A model generated the notes under the pieces. It saw only the letters and a list, made by a program, of their open reading frames with translations, searched no databases and was not told the origin of the DNA. The translations under genes and the position numbers were made by a program. A stretch of 64,000 bases of DNA from Planomicrobium okeanokoites (GTDB taxonomy: Bacteria; Bacillota; Bacilli; Bacillales_A; Planococcaceae): positions 682,001 through 746,000 of the forward strand of contig NZ_QQRS01000001.1 in NCBI RefSeq assembly GCF_003428875.1. Reading direction: 5' to 3'. This document shows positions 1-7,691 of the stretch, one piece after another. The first letter of the stretch is position 1. Every line of letters starts with the position of its first letter.

Positions 1-327
1 GCCGGTTGCTGAAAACAGGTAAGCTGTCCGGGTAAATGACGTATAGGCATTTGCAGAAGCACCTTGCTTGCTGAACTGCTGGAATATGTCCCCTTCCTCT
101 TTTTCGAACATCTTATGCTCCAGGAAGTGGGCGATGCCATCCGGCACTTTAATCGCTTCTTTTTCTCCTCGCGGTACAAAATGATTGTCAATTGATCCGT
201 ATTTAGTAGTGAACGTGGCAAATGTCTTGGAAAAACCTTTCTTGGGCAGGATGAAAACTTCCAGGCCATTTCCCAGTTTTTCGTGGTATAAGGTTTCGTC
301 CAATTGTTCGAATTCCACTTTATGCAT
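1..327 (-). CDS. ymfH: M16 family zinc peptidase YmfH, N-terminal part
   Basis: This is the first 109 codons of an M16B (insulinase/processing-peptidase-like) metallopeptidase; the rest lies beyond the window edge. The zinc motif HFLEH is visible at residues 67-71, inside the usual DGIAHFLEHKMFE context, so this is the catalytic partner of the pair. The ATG at 327 was chosen because the protein then begins MHKVEFEQL, as in Bacillus YmfH; a TTG three bases upstream is the alternative. It overlaps the end of ymfF by 8 bp, which indicates translational coupling. M16B proteins of this type often work as a pair with an inactive partner; the substrate is unknown. Confidence 0.9.
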   Translation of the reverse strand, partial: MHKVEFEQLDETLYHEKLGNGLEVFILPKKGFSKTFATFTTKYGSIDNHFVPRGEKEAIKVPDGIAHFLEHKMFEKEEGDIFQQFSKQGASANAYTSFTRTAYLFSATG

Positions 328-1594
328 CAATTTCACTTTCCTTTCCTGACAGGAAATAAGTCATTTCCAGGCTCAGTTGCTTAGCTGCGTCTGCTATATC
401 TTCTTTTGTGATTTTATTCCATCGGCTGATCAGGTAATCAGGTTCAAAGTCTTCTGTCAGTTCCATATACTGGTCATAAATATCGATTTGACCGCGCGCA
501 GAATCGAGTGCTTCGGTCAATTGATTGGTTAGAAGCGCCTTGGTCTGGCCGAACTCGACATCTGTAATATTTCCTTTTTTAACTTCTTCCAGCTGCTCAA
601 GAATCAGCTTAACCGCTTTTTCCTCAAGTTTACCGTCAATCCCCGCCAGCACAAACATCAAGCCGAACTGGGAAGAATAGGAACTGGATACATAATAAGC
701 CATACTTTCTTTCTCACGGATATTGACGAAAAGTTTTGAGTGGGCATATCCGCCAAAAACGCCGTTCAGCAATTGCATTACCGGAAATTTCTCATCGCGG
801 AAAGTGACAGGGCTGAAGAAAGCCATATGCAGTTTACCTTGCTTCATATCCTCGAATTCGGCAACGCGCTGCTGCGCAGGCTTTTCCAGCTCCATGGAAG
901 GTGCCGCCACCGGTTTTTCACGATCGGCAAAATGGAAATAATCACGGACATAATCAGCTATCAATTCCGGCTTCACGTCTCCAACCGCATAGATCTCCAC
1001 TTCATTGGCTTCGATCATCGTACGGTATTCCTCCATCAGCTTCTCATTTGAGATCTTTTCAACTTCTTCGATTGAACCGTTAGCCGGAATCGAAGCAGGA
1101 TGTTCCGGCAAAGCCAGATCCATCATCCGCTGTTGGGCGTAACGCGTCTTATCATCAAAAATCGATTCAATTCTTTCCTTGACCGCATTTTTTTCGCGCA
1201 GGAAAATCGACTCCTTGAAAAGGCCGTGTTCGGTATTCGGCTTGAACAGCACAAGATACATCAGATTCAAAACTTTTTCCAGAACGCCTTCTTCTGACAA
1301 ATACTGATCGTTGACTGTTTCGACATTCAAACTGACGATATGTTCATTGCCGCGCTTGGAAGAATCCATGTATAAAGATGTGCCATAAAGGTCGTCCAGC
1401 ACCATACGCAAAGCCGTATGGGATGGATAGGCTTCATTGCTGTGCTGCAGGACATTCGCAAGAATCGACCGGGCCGACGCTTTTTCTTTTGATAATTTAT
1501 CTTTAAACTTTATTGAAATATTAATGGTTTTGAATTGTGTTGTTTCATTGACGTGAACGTTCACGCCTTTCGCAAGCCTGATAGTTTCAAACAT
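320..1594 (-). CDS. ymfF: M16 family peptidase-like protein YmfF (non-catalytic partner)
   Basis: The 424-residue protein is an M16B family member. It has no HxxEH zinc motif near its N-terminus, where the aligned stretch reads LANVLQHSNEA. It keeps the Arg/Tyr substrate-binding region (REKESMAYYV, about residue 286) typical of the second half of M16 enzymes. It is therefore probably the non-catalytic partner of the adjacent YmfH, as in AlbE/AlbF-like pairs. The ATG at 1594 was preferred over one 18 bases upstream because AGAGGGGA lies 7 nt before it and the upstream ATG overlaps that site. It has its own promoter just upstream. Confidence 0.88.
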   Translation of the reverse strand: MFETIRLAKGVNVHVNETTQFKTINISIKFKDKLSKEKASARSILANVLQHSNEAYPSHTALRMVLDDLYGTSLYMDSSKRGNEHIVSLNVETVNDQYLSEEGVLEKVLNLMYLVLFKPNTEHGLFKESIFLREKNAVKERIESIFDDKTRYAQQRMMDLALPEHPASIPANGSIEEVEKISNEKLMEEYRTMIEANEVEIYAVGDVKPELIADYVRDYFHFADREKPVAAPSMELEKPAQQRVAEFEDMKQGKLHMAFFSPVTFRDEKFPVMQLLNGVFGGYAHSKLFVNIREKESMAYYVSSSYSSQFGLMFVLAGIDGKLEEKAVKLILEQLEEVKKGNITDVEFGQTKALLTNQLTEALDSARGQIDIYDQYMELTEDFEPDYLISRWNKITKEDIADAAKQLSLEMTYFLSGKESEIDA

Positions 1595-1625
1595 TAATGA
1601 ATCCCCTCTCATCGTTCATTCTTTT

Positions 1626-1655
1626 ACTATACCGAACCTTTTCCTTTAAATGCAA
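1626..1655 (-). promoter_or_regulatory. sigma-A-like promoter of ymfF-ymfH
   Basis: Read on the minus strand, TTGCAT and TATAGT are separated by 18 bp, 32 bp upstream of the ymfF start. It lies immediately downstream of the repeat copy at 1661-1782, so ymfFH appears to be transcribed independently of the ABC importer operon. Confidence 0.6.
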
Positions 1656-1660
1656 ATAAA

Positions 1661-1782
1661 GAAAAGCGGAGACGGCCGTTCAGCTCCGTCAGGCTTAAGA
1701 TGAACTTCCGAAGCGGCGCTTTCTGCCGCATAGGAAGAGCAGCTTAAGACCGAGGAGTTGGCCGTTGGAGTCTGGACAATAA
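1661..1782. repeat. intergenic palindromic repeat, 'gaaaagcg...tctggaca' type
   Basis: The 122-bp element starts with GAAAAGCGGAGACGGCC and ends with GGCCGTTGGAGTCTGGACAA, so the ends can pair (CGGCC with GGCCG). Nested arms follow: CTCC/GGAG, CTTAAG/CTTAAG, CTTCC/GGAAG and GCGGC/GCCGC around a short loop. It would fold into one long imperfect hairpin. Similar elements, from memory, are common between genes in Bacillaceae. No coding capacity is credible; the ORFs across it are by-products of its GC content. Confidence 0.75.
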
Positions 1783-1783
1783 A

Positions 1784-1866
1784 GAAAAGCGACGGTGAAG
1801 AGATGGCCCAATGTTTGTGAGCCCATCTCTTTGCGACGAAGCAGCGCAGCGATACAGGAGCAGCCA
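1784..1866. repeat. second intergenic repeat unit carrying module D
   Basis: It begins again with GAAAAGCG and contains a 7-bp-stem hairpin (GAGATGG/CCATCTC). It ends with a copy of the dispersed module D (CTTTGCGACGAAGCAGCG... CAGGAGCA at 1829-1862) that recurs near 28.9, 29.0, 38.8 and 39.1 kb. Together with the unit at 1661-1782 it fills most of the 332-bp gap between nupQ and ymfF. Confidence 0.65.
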
Positions 1867-1882
1867 GCAAATAATGTACAAC

Positions 1883-1915
1883 TCAAAAAAAGAGCCGTCG
1901 CATTGACGGCTCTTT
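1883..1915 (-). terminator. intrinsic terminator after nupQ
   Basis: A 9-bp stem (AGAGCCGTC/GACGGCTCT) is followed on the minus strand by a run of seven T. It lies 12 bp past the nupQ stop and closes the importer operon. Confidence 0.85.
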
Positions 1916-1926
1916 GGTCTGTATGA

Positions 1927-2886
1927 TTAACGCTCACCTTTGATATAAGGTTTACCGTTCGCTTTCGGCGCGTTCGCCTTGCCGATAAAGCCGGCTAGTG
2001 CAAGTATTGTCAGCACATATGGCAATATCAGAAGGAATACATTTGGTATTTCCTGAATGTAAGGAATGGATGAACCAGCGATACTTAATGATTGAGCGAG
2101 TCCGAAGAACAAAGCGGCTCCCATCGCACCTAGTGGATGCCATTTCCCGAAGATCATCGCGGCAAGCGCCATGAATCCTTGTCCATTGATTGTGGCATGT
2201 CCGAAATCATTGGAAATGGTTTGTGCGTAGATGGCACCGCCGATTCCTGCAAGAGCACCGGAAATCATTACTGCGATATAACGCATTTTTGTTACATTGA
2301 TCCCCATCGTGTCAGCCGCCATCGGATGTTCACCGACAGCTCTCAAACGGAGGCCGAAAGGTGTTTTATAAATGATGAACCAAGCAACGATCGCAACAGC
2401 TATCGCAAAGAATGATGTGTTATAGATCGATTTGAAGAACAGATCTCCGATGAATGGAATGTCGGATAATACCGGCACATTATAACGCGCAAAGCGCTCG
2501 GTGATGAAATCCGTCTGCCCTTTACCGAAGATTTTTTTAACAAGGTACAGAGATAATGCGATAGCCAGCAAGTTGATGGCAACACCCGACACAACCTGAT
2601 CCGCGCGGAACGAGATTGAAGCTACTGCGTGGAGCAATGACAGCAATAAGGCTGCTACCATTGCCGCTACAAGTGCCAGCCATGGAGTTGCACTGCCGAA
2701 CGTATCCGCAAAGAACAAATTGAACAGGATGCCGGTAAAGGCACCGATGACCATCAAACCTTCAAGTCCGATATTGACGACACCGGATCTCGCGGAGAAT
2801 ACTCCGCCGATCGCGACAAGAATTAGCGGTGCAGCATAGAATATCGCCGAAGGAACGATGAAATACAAAGCTTCCAGGAAAGTCAT
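1927..2886 (-). CDS. nupQ: nucleoside ABC transporter permease, NupQ type
   Basis: This 319-residue integral membrane protein belongs to the branched-chain/ribose-type permease family (BPD_transp_2). About eight to ten hydrophobic segments are visible, with the conserved stretches GGVFSARSGVVNIGLEGLMVIGAF near the N-terminus and LRAVGEHPMAADTMGI in the cytoplasmic loop. It pairs with NupP to form the membrane channel for nucleosides; the B. subtilis counterpart (NupNOPQ) imports guanosine. Its ATG is 1 nt past the nupP stop, with GGAGG inside the end of nupP. It is the last gene before a strong terminator. Exact substrate is inferred. Confidence 0.85.
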   Translation of the reverse strand: MTFLEALYFIVPSAIFYAAPLILVAIGGVFSARSGVVNIGLEGLMVIGAFTGILFNLFFADTFGSATPWLALVAAMVAALLLSLLHAVASISFRADQVVSGVAINLLAIALSLYLVKKIFGKGQTDFITERFARYNVPVLSDIPFIGDLFFKSIYNTSFFAIAVAIVAWFIIYKTPFGLRLRAVGEHPMAADTMGINVTKMRYIAVMISGALAGIGGAIYAQTISNDFGHATINGQGFMALAAMIFGKWHPLGAMGAALFFGLAQSLSIAGSSIPYIQEIPNVFLLILPYVLTILALAGFIGKANAPKANGKPYIKGER

Positions 2887-2887
2887 A

Positions 2888-3937
2888 TTACTTCGCCTCC
2901 TTCTTCTTATTTGCTGCCCGCAGCAACAGTAGGCGGATGATGTAGCCGGAAGCTACGAAGAATATAATTACAGCAATTACAATTTCAACGATTTCCAATG
3001 GGATTCCCGCTTCGTTCGGCATATTCAATGCACCATACTTCAGTGAACCGAATAATGTAGCCCCGAAAATAACACCAAGCGGTGTGTTCATTCCCAATAA
3101 GGCAACGGCAATCCCATCAAAACCGATTCCCGTGAAACCGCCTTTTGAAGATACATATTCAAATGTACCAAGCGCTTCCATCGATCCTGCCAATCCGGCG
3201 AAAGCACCAGAAATGACCATTGCCAGAATGATGTTTTTATTGACGTTCATACCTGCATATTCAGAAGCGTTCTGGTTGAAACCGACCGCTTTTAATTCAT
3301 AGCCGAGTGTAGTCTTTTCAAGAATCAGCCACATCACACCGACCATGATCAGCGCCAGCAGGATGCCGTAATGCAGACGTGAAAATTCTGTCAGGTTCTG
3401 AAAGAACTCTGAACGGAGAGATGCGCTTGTGAAAATTCGTTCAGTCCGGTCTCCGCCGTCAGATACTGTTTTGATTAAAGCGTTCGTTACATGCAATGCG
3501 ATATAGTTCATCATGATTGTCACGATTACTTCGTGTACACGGAACTTCGCTTTTAATAGGCCCGGTACAAACCCCCATAGCGCACCGGCAACTGCAGCTG
3601 CCAAGATTGCCAATGGCAAGTGGATTATTTTCGGCAGTTCTACAGCTACGCCTACATAAGCCGCTGCGAACCAACCGACGATCAATTGCCCTTCAACCCC
3701 GATATTGAAAAGTCCAGAGCGGAATGCAAATGCTACAGCAAGACCCGCAAGTAAGTATGGTGTAATTTGACGGAGAGTTTCTCCTATTGTATATAAATCC
3801 CCAAAGATTCCATTCCATAAAGCTGTATAGCCTATCAACGGGTTATATCCGCTGACCAGCATGATTATAGCTCCGACCAGCAAGCCCAGAATAACGGAAA
3901 CAAGGGGGACCAGGATATTGGTGACTCTATTCGACAT
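2888..3937 (-). CDS. nupP: nucleoside ABC transporter permease, NupP type
   Basis: The 349-residue permease of the same superfamily as NupQ contains hydrophobic helices throughout, the segment AFRSGLFNIGVEGQLIVGWF after the first helices, and the loop LKAVGFNQNASEYAGMNV that contacts the ATPase. The ATG at 3937 has GGTGAGG 6 nt upstream and gives MSNRVTN; a GTG 12 nt further up is possible. It overlaps the end of nupO by 11 bp, so translation is probably coupled. The two permeases and the double-domain ATPase are encoded in the order usual for BMP-type importers. Confidence 0.85.
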   Translation of the reverse strand: MSNRVTNILVPLVSVILGLLVGAIIMLVSGYNPLIGYTALWNGIFGDLYTIGETLRQITPYLLAGLAVAFAFRSGLFNIGVEGQLIVGWFAAAYVGVAVELPKIIHLPLAILAAAVAGALWGFVPGLLKAKFRVHEVIVTIMMNYIALHVTNALIKTVSDGGDRTERIFTSASLRSEFFQNLTEFSRLHYGILLALIMVGVMWLILEKTTLGYELKAVGFNQNASEYAGMNVNKNIILAMVISGAFAGLAGSMEALGTFEYVSSKGGFTGIGFDGIAVALLGMNTPLGVIFGATLFGSLKYGALNMPNEAGIPLEIVEIVIAVIIFFVASGYIIRLLLLRAANKKKEAK

Positions 3938-5486
3938 GCTGATCCTCACCTTCCTTCAATTCGCCTTTTTTATTGTCATCGATTTTATGGCCGGCCATCA
4001 ACAGCCCGAGCTCCTGCTCCGTTGTTGTTTCCGGAGTCACAATATCAACGATCTCACCATCATGGATGACGGCGATCCGATCCGAGACGTTCATAACTTC
4101 ATCAAGTTCAAATGAAATCAATAAGACAGCTTTGCCGTTATCGCGCTGTTCAATGAGACGGCTGTGTATGAATTCAATAGCCCCAACATCAAGTCCGCGT
4201 GTAGGCAAGGCGGCAATCAAAAGATCCGGATCGCGGTCAACTTCACGTCCGATGATCGCCTTTTGCTGGTTTCCGCCTGAAAGTGAACGGGCCAGTTCAT
4301 GCGGCCCTTGTGTACGGACGTCAAAGTCAGCAATTATCTGTTTTGCTTTTTCGTTTATTTTGTTGTAGTCGATGATGCCATTTTTGGAGATCGGTGATTT
4401 ATAGTAAGTTTGAAGTGCAATGTTATGGCCGATCGGGAAATCCAGAACCAGACCATGCTTATGGCGATCCTGCGGAATGTGCCCGACACCTGCTTCAGTC
4501 ACTTTACGCGGTTTCAATCCGGTAACATCTTTTTCATTGATGAAAATTGTACCGCTTTTCACTTTTCTTAGACCTGTAATGGCTTCGATAAGTTCTGACT
4601 GTCCGTTACCGTCAATTCCTGCAATACCTACAATTTCACCTTTTCGCACATTCAGATTCAAGTTCTTCACTTTCGCGACTCCACGGTAATCAAGAACAAC
4701 CAAATCACGGATATCCAACACTTCATCTTTAGGGAAGGCAGGACCTTTTTCTGTTTTGAATTCGACCTGGCGGCCAACCATCAGGGAAGCAAGTTCGTTC
4801 GGATTTGTATCTGCTGTAACGACTGTACCAATCCCTTGCCCTTTTCTGATAACAGTGACGCGATCGGATACATCCATGATCTCTTTCAGTTTATGGGTGA
4901 TGAGAATGATCGATTTTCCTTCTGCGATCAGACGTTTCATGATCTGCACCAATTCAATGATTTCCTGCGGAGTCAAAGAAGCGGTCGGCTCATCGAAAAT
5001 CAGGATTTCTGCCCCGCGGTAAAGCGTTTTCAATATTTCCACACGCTGCTGCATCCCAACTGAAATATCTTCGATGATTGCGTAAGGATCGACATTCAAT
5101 CCGTATTGCTCTGATAATGCCTGTACTTTATCCGCTGCATCTTTTTTGTTTGTAACACCCATCTTGGTCGGTTCCGATCCAAGGATGATATTCTCTGTAA
5201 CGGAAAAATTCTCGACCAGCATAAAGTGCTGGTGTACCATTCCAATCCCCAGGTCATTGGCTACGTTTGGGTTTGTGATGTCCACTTTTTTCCCACGGAC
5301 TCGGATTTCTCCGCCTTCTGGCTGATAAAGACCAAAAAGGACGTTCATCAATGTCGATTTCCCAGCACCATTTTCTCCCAGCAAGGCATGGATTTCACCT
5401 TTTTGCAATTGCAGGGTGATGTTGTCATTAGCGACAAAGTTTCCGAACTCTTTTCGGATGTTCAGCATTTCAACAACATATTCCAC
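3927..5486 (-). CDS. nupO: nucleoside ABC transporter ATP-binding protein, NupO type
   Basis: The 519-residue protein fuses two ABC domains. The N-terminal domain has Walker A GENGAGKST (about residues 36-44), the variant signature ISVGMQQR and Walker B EILIFDEP. The C-terminal domain has a degenerate Walker A (GIDGNGQSE), a normal LSGGNQQK signature and the altered Walker B context AALPTRGLD. This is the normal pattern for sugar/nucleoside importers of the RbsA/MglA/NupO class. The start is the second of two in-frame GTG codons: it yields MEYVVEMLN and has GGGAG 8 nt upstream. It is separated from nupN by 168 bp containing a strong hairpin. Confidence 0.87.
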   Translation of the reverse strand: MEYVVEMLNIRKEFGNFVANDNITLQLQKGEIHALLGENGAGKSTLMNVLFGLYQPEGGEIRVRGKKVDITNPNVANDLGIGMVHQHFMLVENFSVTENIILGSEPTKMGVTNKKDAADKVQALSEQYGLNVDPYAIIEDISVGMQQRVEILKTLYRGAEILIFDEPTASLTPQEIIELVQIMKRLIAEGKSIILITHKLKEIMDVSDRVTVIRKGQGIGTVVTADTNPNELASLMVGRQVEFKTEKGPAFPKDEVLDIRDLVVLDYRGVAKVKNLNLNVRKGEIVGIAGIDGNGQSELIEAITGLRKVKSGTIFINEKDVTGLKPRKVTEAGVGHIPQDRHKHGLVLDFPIGHNIALQTYYKSPISKNGIIDYNKINEKAKQIIADFDVRTQGPHELARSLSGGNQQKAIIGREVDRDPDLLIAALPTRGLDVGAIEFIHSRLIEQRDNGKAVLLISFELDEVMNVSDRIAVIHDGEIVDIVTPETTTEQELGLLMAGHKIDDNKKGELKEGEDQHVE

Positions 5487-5592
5487 TGTTTTCACTCCCT
5501 CGAAAACTGTTAAATTCTCTTTTATTAATTAATACAGGAAAGGTTTCCATATAAAAAACCTTTCATCTATTAATTTTTCTGTAAATTTAGGC

Positions 5593-5631
5593 GAAAAAAA
5601 ATCATAAAGACCGGTTGAACCGGTCTTTATG
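5593..5631 (-). terminator. terminator/attenuator between nupN and nupO
   Basis: A perfect 14-bp inverted repeat (CATAAAGACCGGTT around one central base, 5603-5631) is followed on the minus strand by TTTTTTTT. It sits 24 bp after the nupN stop inside an operon, where partial termination would give more lipoprotein than transporter core. A second weaker hairpin (AAAGGTT/AACCTTT) lies at about 5539-5563. Confidence 0.85.
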
Positions 5632-5654
5632 AGAATGACCGTGAAAATTGAAGA

Positions 5655-6740
5655 TTATTCCACAGTTTCTGGAACTGTAATATCACCATCAATAATCTGT
5701 TGCTTGAATTCTTCGATTTGCGTCATGATGTCTTCAGGAATAGCTCCACGTGAATCTGCAAGATCGATACCGTCGTCAGCAAGACCGTAAACAACAGTTT
5801 CGCCGCCTGGGAATTCTCCGTTCATTGCTTGTTCAGAGATGTTGAAAACTGCGTTGTCAACACGTTTAAGAACTGAAGTCAAAGTGATGTTTGCATCGCC
5901 GACTTGTCCTTCGTCATATTGGTCAGAGTCAACTCCGATTACCCAAACGTTTGCGTCTGCATCTGCTTCTTTACGTTCTTTAGCTTCAGTGAATACACCA
6001 TTTCCAGTTCCGCCGGCAGCGTGGAAGATGATATCAGCTCCGCCTTGGTACATACGGTTTGCAGTAGTTTTACCTAATTCCGCTTTATCAAAAGCACCTG
6101 TGTATTGAACATCAACTTCTACGTCAGCATTAGCAGCTTCAACACCTGCAAGGAATCCAGCTTCGAAACGCTCGATTACAGGAATATCCATGCCGCCTAC
6201 AAATCCGACTTTGCCTGTTTCAGTCATAAGAGCAGCCGCAACACCTGCAAGGAAAGCACCTTCTTGTTCTTTGAACAATACGCTAGCAACGTTATCAGCT
6301 TCAACTACAGCATCAATGATAGCGATTTGAGCATCTGGCTGTTGTGCAGCGATTTCAGCTACTGCGCCTTCCATCAGGAATCCGATACCGAAAACGACAT
6401 CGAAGTCACGGCGGATCAAGTTGTTCAAGTTTGTGTTGTAGTCTGCATCACTTTGTGACTGGAGGTAGTCAAATCCGCCGTCACCTTTTTCAAGTCCGTT
6501 CTCTTCACCGAATTTCTGAAGACCTTCCCAAGCTGACTGGTTGAATGATTTGTCATCGACACCGCCGACGTCAGTAACCATTGCTACCGAAAAGTCACTT
6601 GTTTCTTCAGTGCCTTCTCCGCCTTCTCCGCCGTTTCCAGTGTCAGTTGAAGAAGTGTCTTCGTCGCTTCCGCAAGCAGCAAGCATTGTACCTGCAGCCA
6701 GCATAAGTGAAAGACCTAGACCAAATTTACGTTTTGTCAA
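5655..6740 (-). CDS. nupN: BMP family nucleoside-binding lipoprotein, NupN type
   Basis: The 361-residue secreted lipoprotein is the substrate-binding subunit of the importer. A signal peptide with KRK, a hydrophobic core and lipobox LAAC (Cys23) is followed by an acidic Gly/Glu/Thr-rich linker, then the BMP domain with VAMVTDVGGVDDKSFNQSAW. The start is a TTG with GGGGG 8 nt upstream, giving MTKRKFGLG; the longer reading lacks a ribosome site. It follows gntR by 47 bp with no terminator between, so the two are probably co-transcribed. Guanosine or a related purine nucleoside is the likely ligand, inferred from the family. Confidence 0.88.
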   Translation of the reverse strand: MTKRKFGLGLSLMLAAGTMLAACGSDEDTSSTDTGNGGEGGEGTEETSDFSVAMVTDVGGVDDKSFNQSAWEGLQKFGEENGLEKGDGGFDYLQSQSDADYNTNLNNLIRRDFDVVFGIGFLMEGAVAEIAAQQPDAQIAIIDAVVEADNVASVLFKEQEGAFLAGVAAALMTETGKVGFVGGMDIPVIERFEAGFLAGVEAANADVEVDVQYTGAFDKAELGKTTANRMYQGGADIIFHAAGGTGNGVFTEAKERKEADADANVWVIGVDSDQYDEGQVGDANITLTSVLKRVDNAVFNISEQAMNGEFPGGETVVYGLADDGIDLADSRGAIPEDIMTQIEEFKQQIIDGDITVPETVE

Positions 6741-6787
6741 TGTAATAACCCCCAAGGTTTTTTTGATATTAGCAGGAATAGTTTGTT

Positions 6788-7516
6788 TTACACACGTTTT
6801 CGAACTACATGGAAACTGAATTTATCAGCTCTGAAATAGTTCTTCGAATAAAGCACCACTTGATCGTCTGTATCATAATGGAGCTGTTTTAATACCAACA
6901 ATGCAGTTTCAGGATCGGTTTCCAAAATCGGAGACGCATCTTCATGGTAGCCGACCGGATCGATATACGTCACTGCATAACTAATATGTGTTTCTCCACT
7001 TTCCTCTATTGCGGAGAAAATGGAGCTTTCGGCACGACCCAGGAAATCTTCCGGCAAAAAGCTGGAAAGAACTTTGTCGATGCAATAAACGACAGGTTCA
7101 CCATTCGCTGTCCGTACCCTTTCAATTGTAATTACTGAATCTTCAGGATTGCAATGTAAGCGTTTTATATCGTCCTCAGAAGCAAGGCTTTCGGAAGTAC
7201 TCAGATAAATCGAACCAGGTTCCATACCGGCCTGCCTGATTGTCTCCGAGACACTTGTCAATTGTTCGATCCCTGATGTAAATAAGGGTTTCGGATTAAC
7301 AAATGTACCGACGCCATGTCTTCTTACTATAATATTATCCTCTTCCAGCAGCCTGAGCGCTTCCCGTAAGGTGGCGCGGCTGACCCCAAGTGTTTTCGCC
7401 AATTCGAATTCGGAAGGCAACTTTTCTTTCTCTTTGTATATTCCGGCAGCAATATCCTGCTTCATCCGATCGATCACTTGGAGATACAATGCCCGATGAT
7501 CCGATTTAATTGTCAT
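6788..7516 (-). CDS. ymfC: GntR family transcriptional regulator (YmfC-like)
   Basis: The 242-residue protein has an N-terminal GntR winged helix ([41 protein letters not shown], about residues 35-76). A UTRA effector-binding domain of the HutC/YmfC subfamily follows. The ATG at 7516 has GGTGGTGA 5 nt upstream and gives MTIKSDHR, the usual start; an upstream TTG overlaps that site. It lies directly ahead of the nucleoside importer genes and behind ftsK, where B. subtilis has ymfC. Two inverted repeats in its promoter region are candidate autoregulatory sites. The effector is not known; a nucleoside or sugar derivative would fit the neighbours. Confidence 0.85.
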   Translation of the reverse strand: MTIKSDHRALYLQVIDRMKQDIAAGIYKEKEKLPSEFELAKTLGVSRATLREALRLLEEDNIIVRRHGVGTFVNPKPLFTSGIEQLTSVSETIRQAGMEPGSIYLSTSESLASEDDIKRLHCNPEDSVITIERVRTANGEPVVYCIDKVLSSFLPEDFLGRAESSIFSAIEESGETHISYAVTYIDPVGYHEDASPILETDPETALLVLKQLHYDTDDQVVLYSKNYFRADKFSFHVVRKRV

Positions 7517-7539
7517 ACGATTCACCACCAATGACAGAG

Positions 7540-7553
7540 ATCAGACATCTGAT
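7540..7553. promoter_or_regulatory. candidate GntR operator, downstream site
   Basis: ATCAGA-CA-TCTGAT is a perfect 6-bp inverted repeat with a 2-bp centre, 24 bp upstream of the gntR start and downstream of the proposed promoter. Its size and symmetry suit a dimeric GntR protein; binding is inferred. Confidence 0.4.
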
Positions 7554-7579
7554 GTAAAACATTCCTACTAATCAAAATT

Positions 7580-7608
7580 ACTATAACACTTATTTCCACC
7601 GAAATAAA
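7580..7608 (-). promoter_or_regulatory. probable promoter of gntR-nup operon
   Basis: On the minus strand a TATAGT box preceded by TGT (extended -10) lies 17 bp from a weak -35 (TTTATT). It is 64 bp upstream of the gntR start, and no better promoter is visible in the 175-bp gap. Confidence 0.45.
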
Positions 7609-7615
7609 TAGTGTT
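7585..7615. promoter_or_regulatory. 31-bp inverted repeat overlapping the gntR promoter
   Basis: Arms AACACT/AGTGTT and TTATTTC/GAAATAA surround a CACC centre, spanning the spacer and -35 of the proposed promoter. It could be an operator for the GntR protein. It could also act as a hairpin downstream of ftsK, but no T-run follows directly, so an operator is favoured. Confidence 0.4.
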
Positions 7616-7691
7616 TTGTCGAATTTCGCGAATTTTTCAGTCTGAAGCCTTGTATGATGTGCGTAATATGTCACGAAATTTTTGTTCTTGT

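Noticed and set aside
1646-1937. Two overlapping minus-strand frames between nupQ and ymfF
   Set aside because: They run across the repeat units and the nupQ terminator and show no protein-like features.
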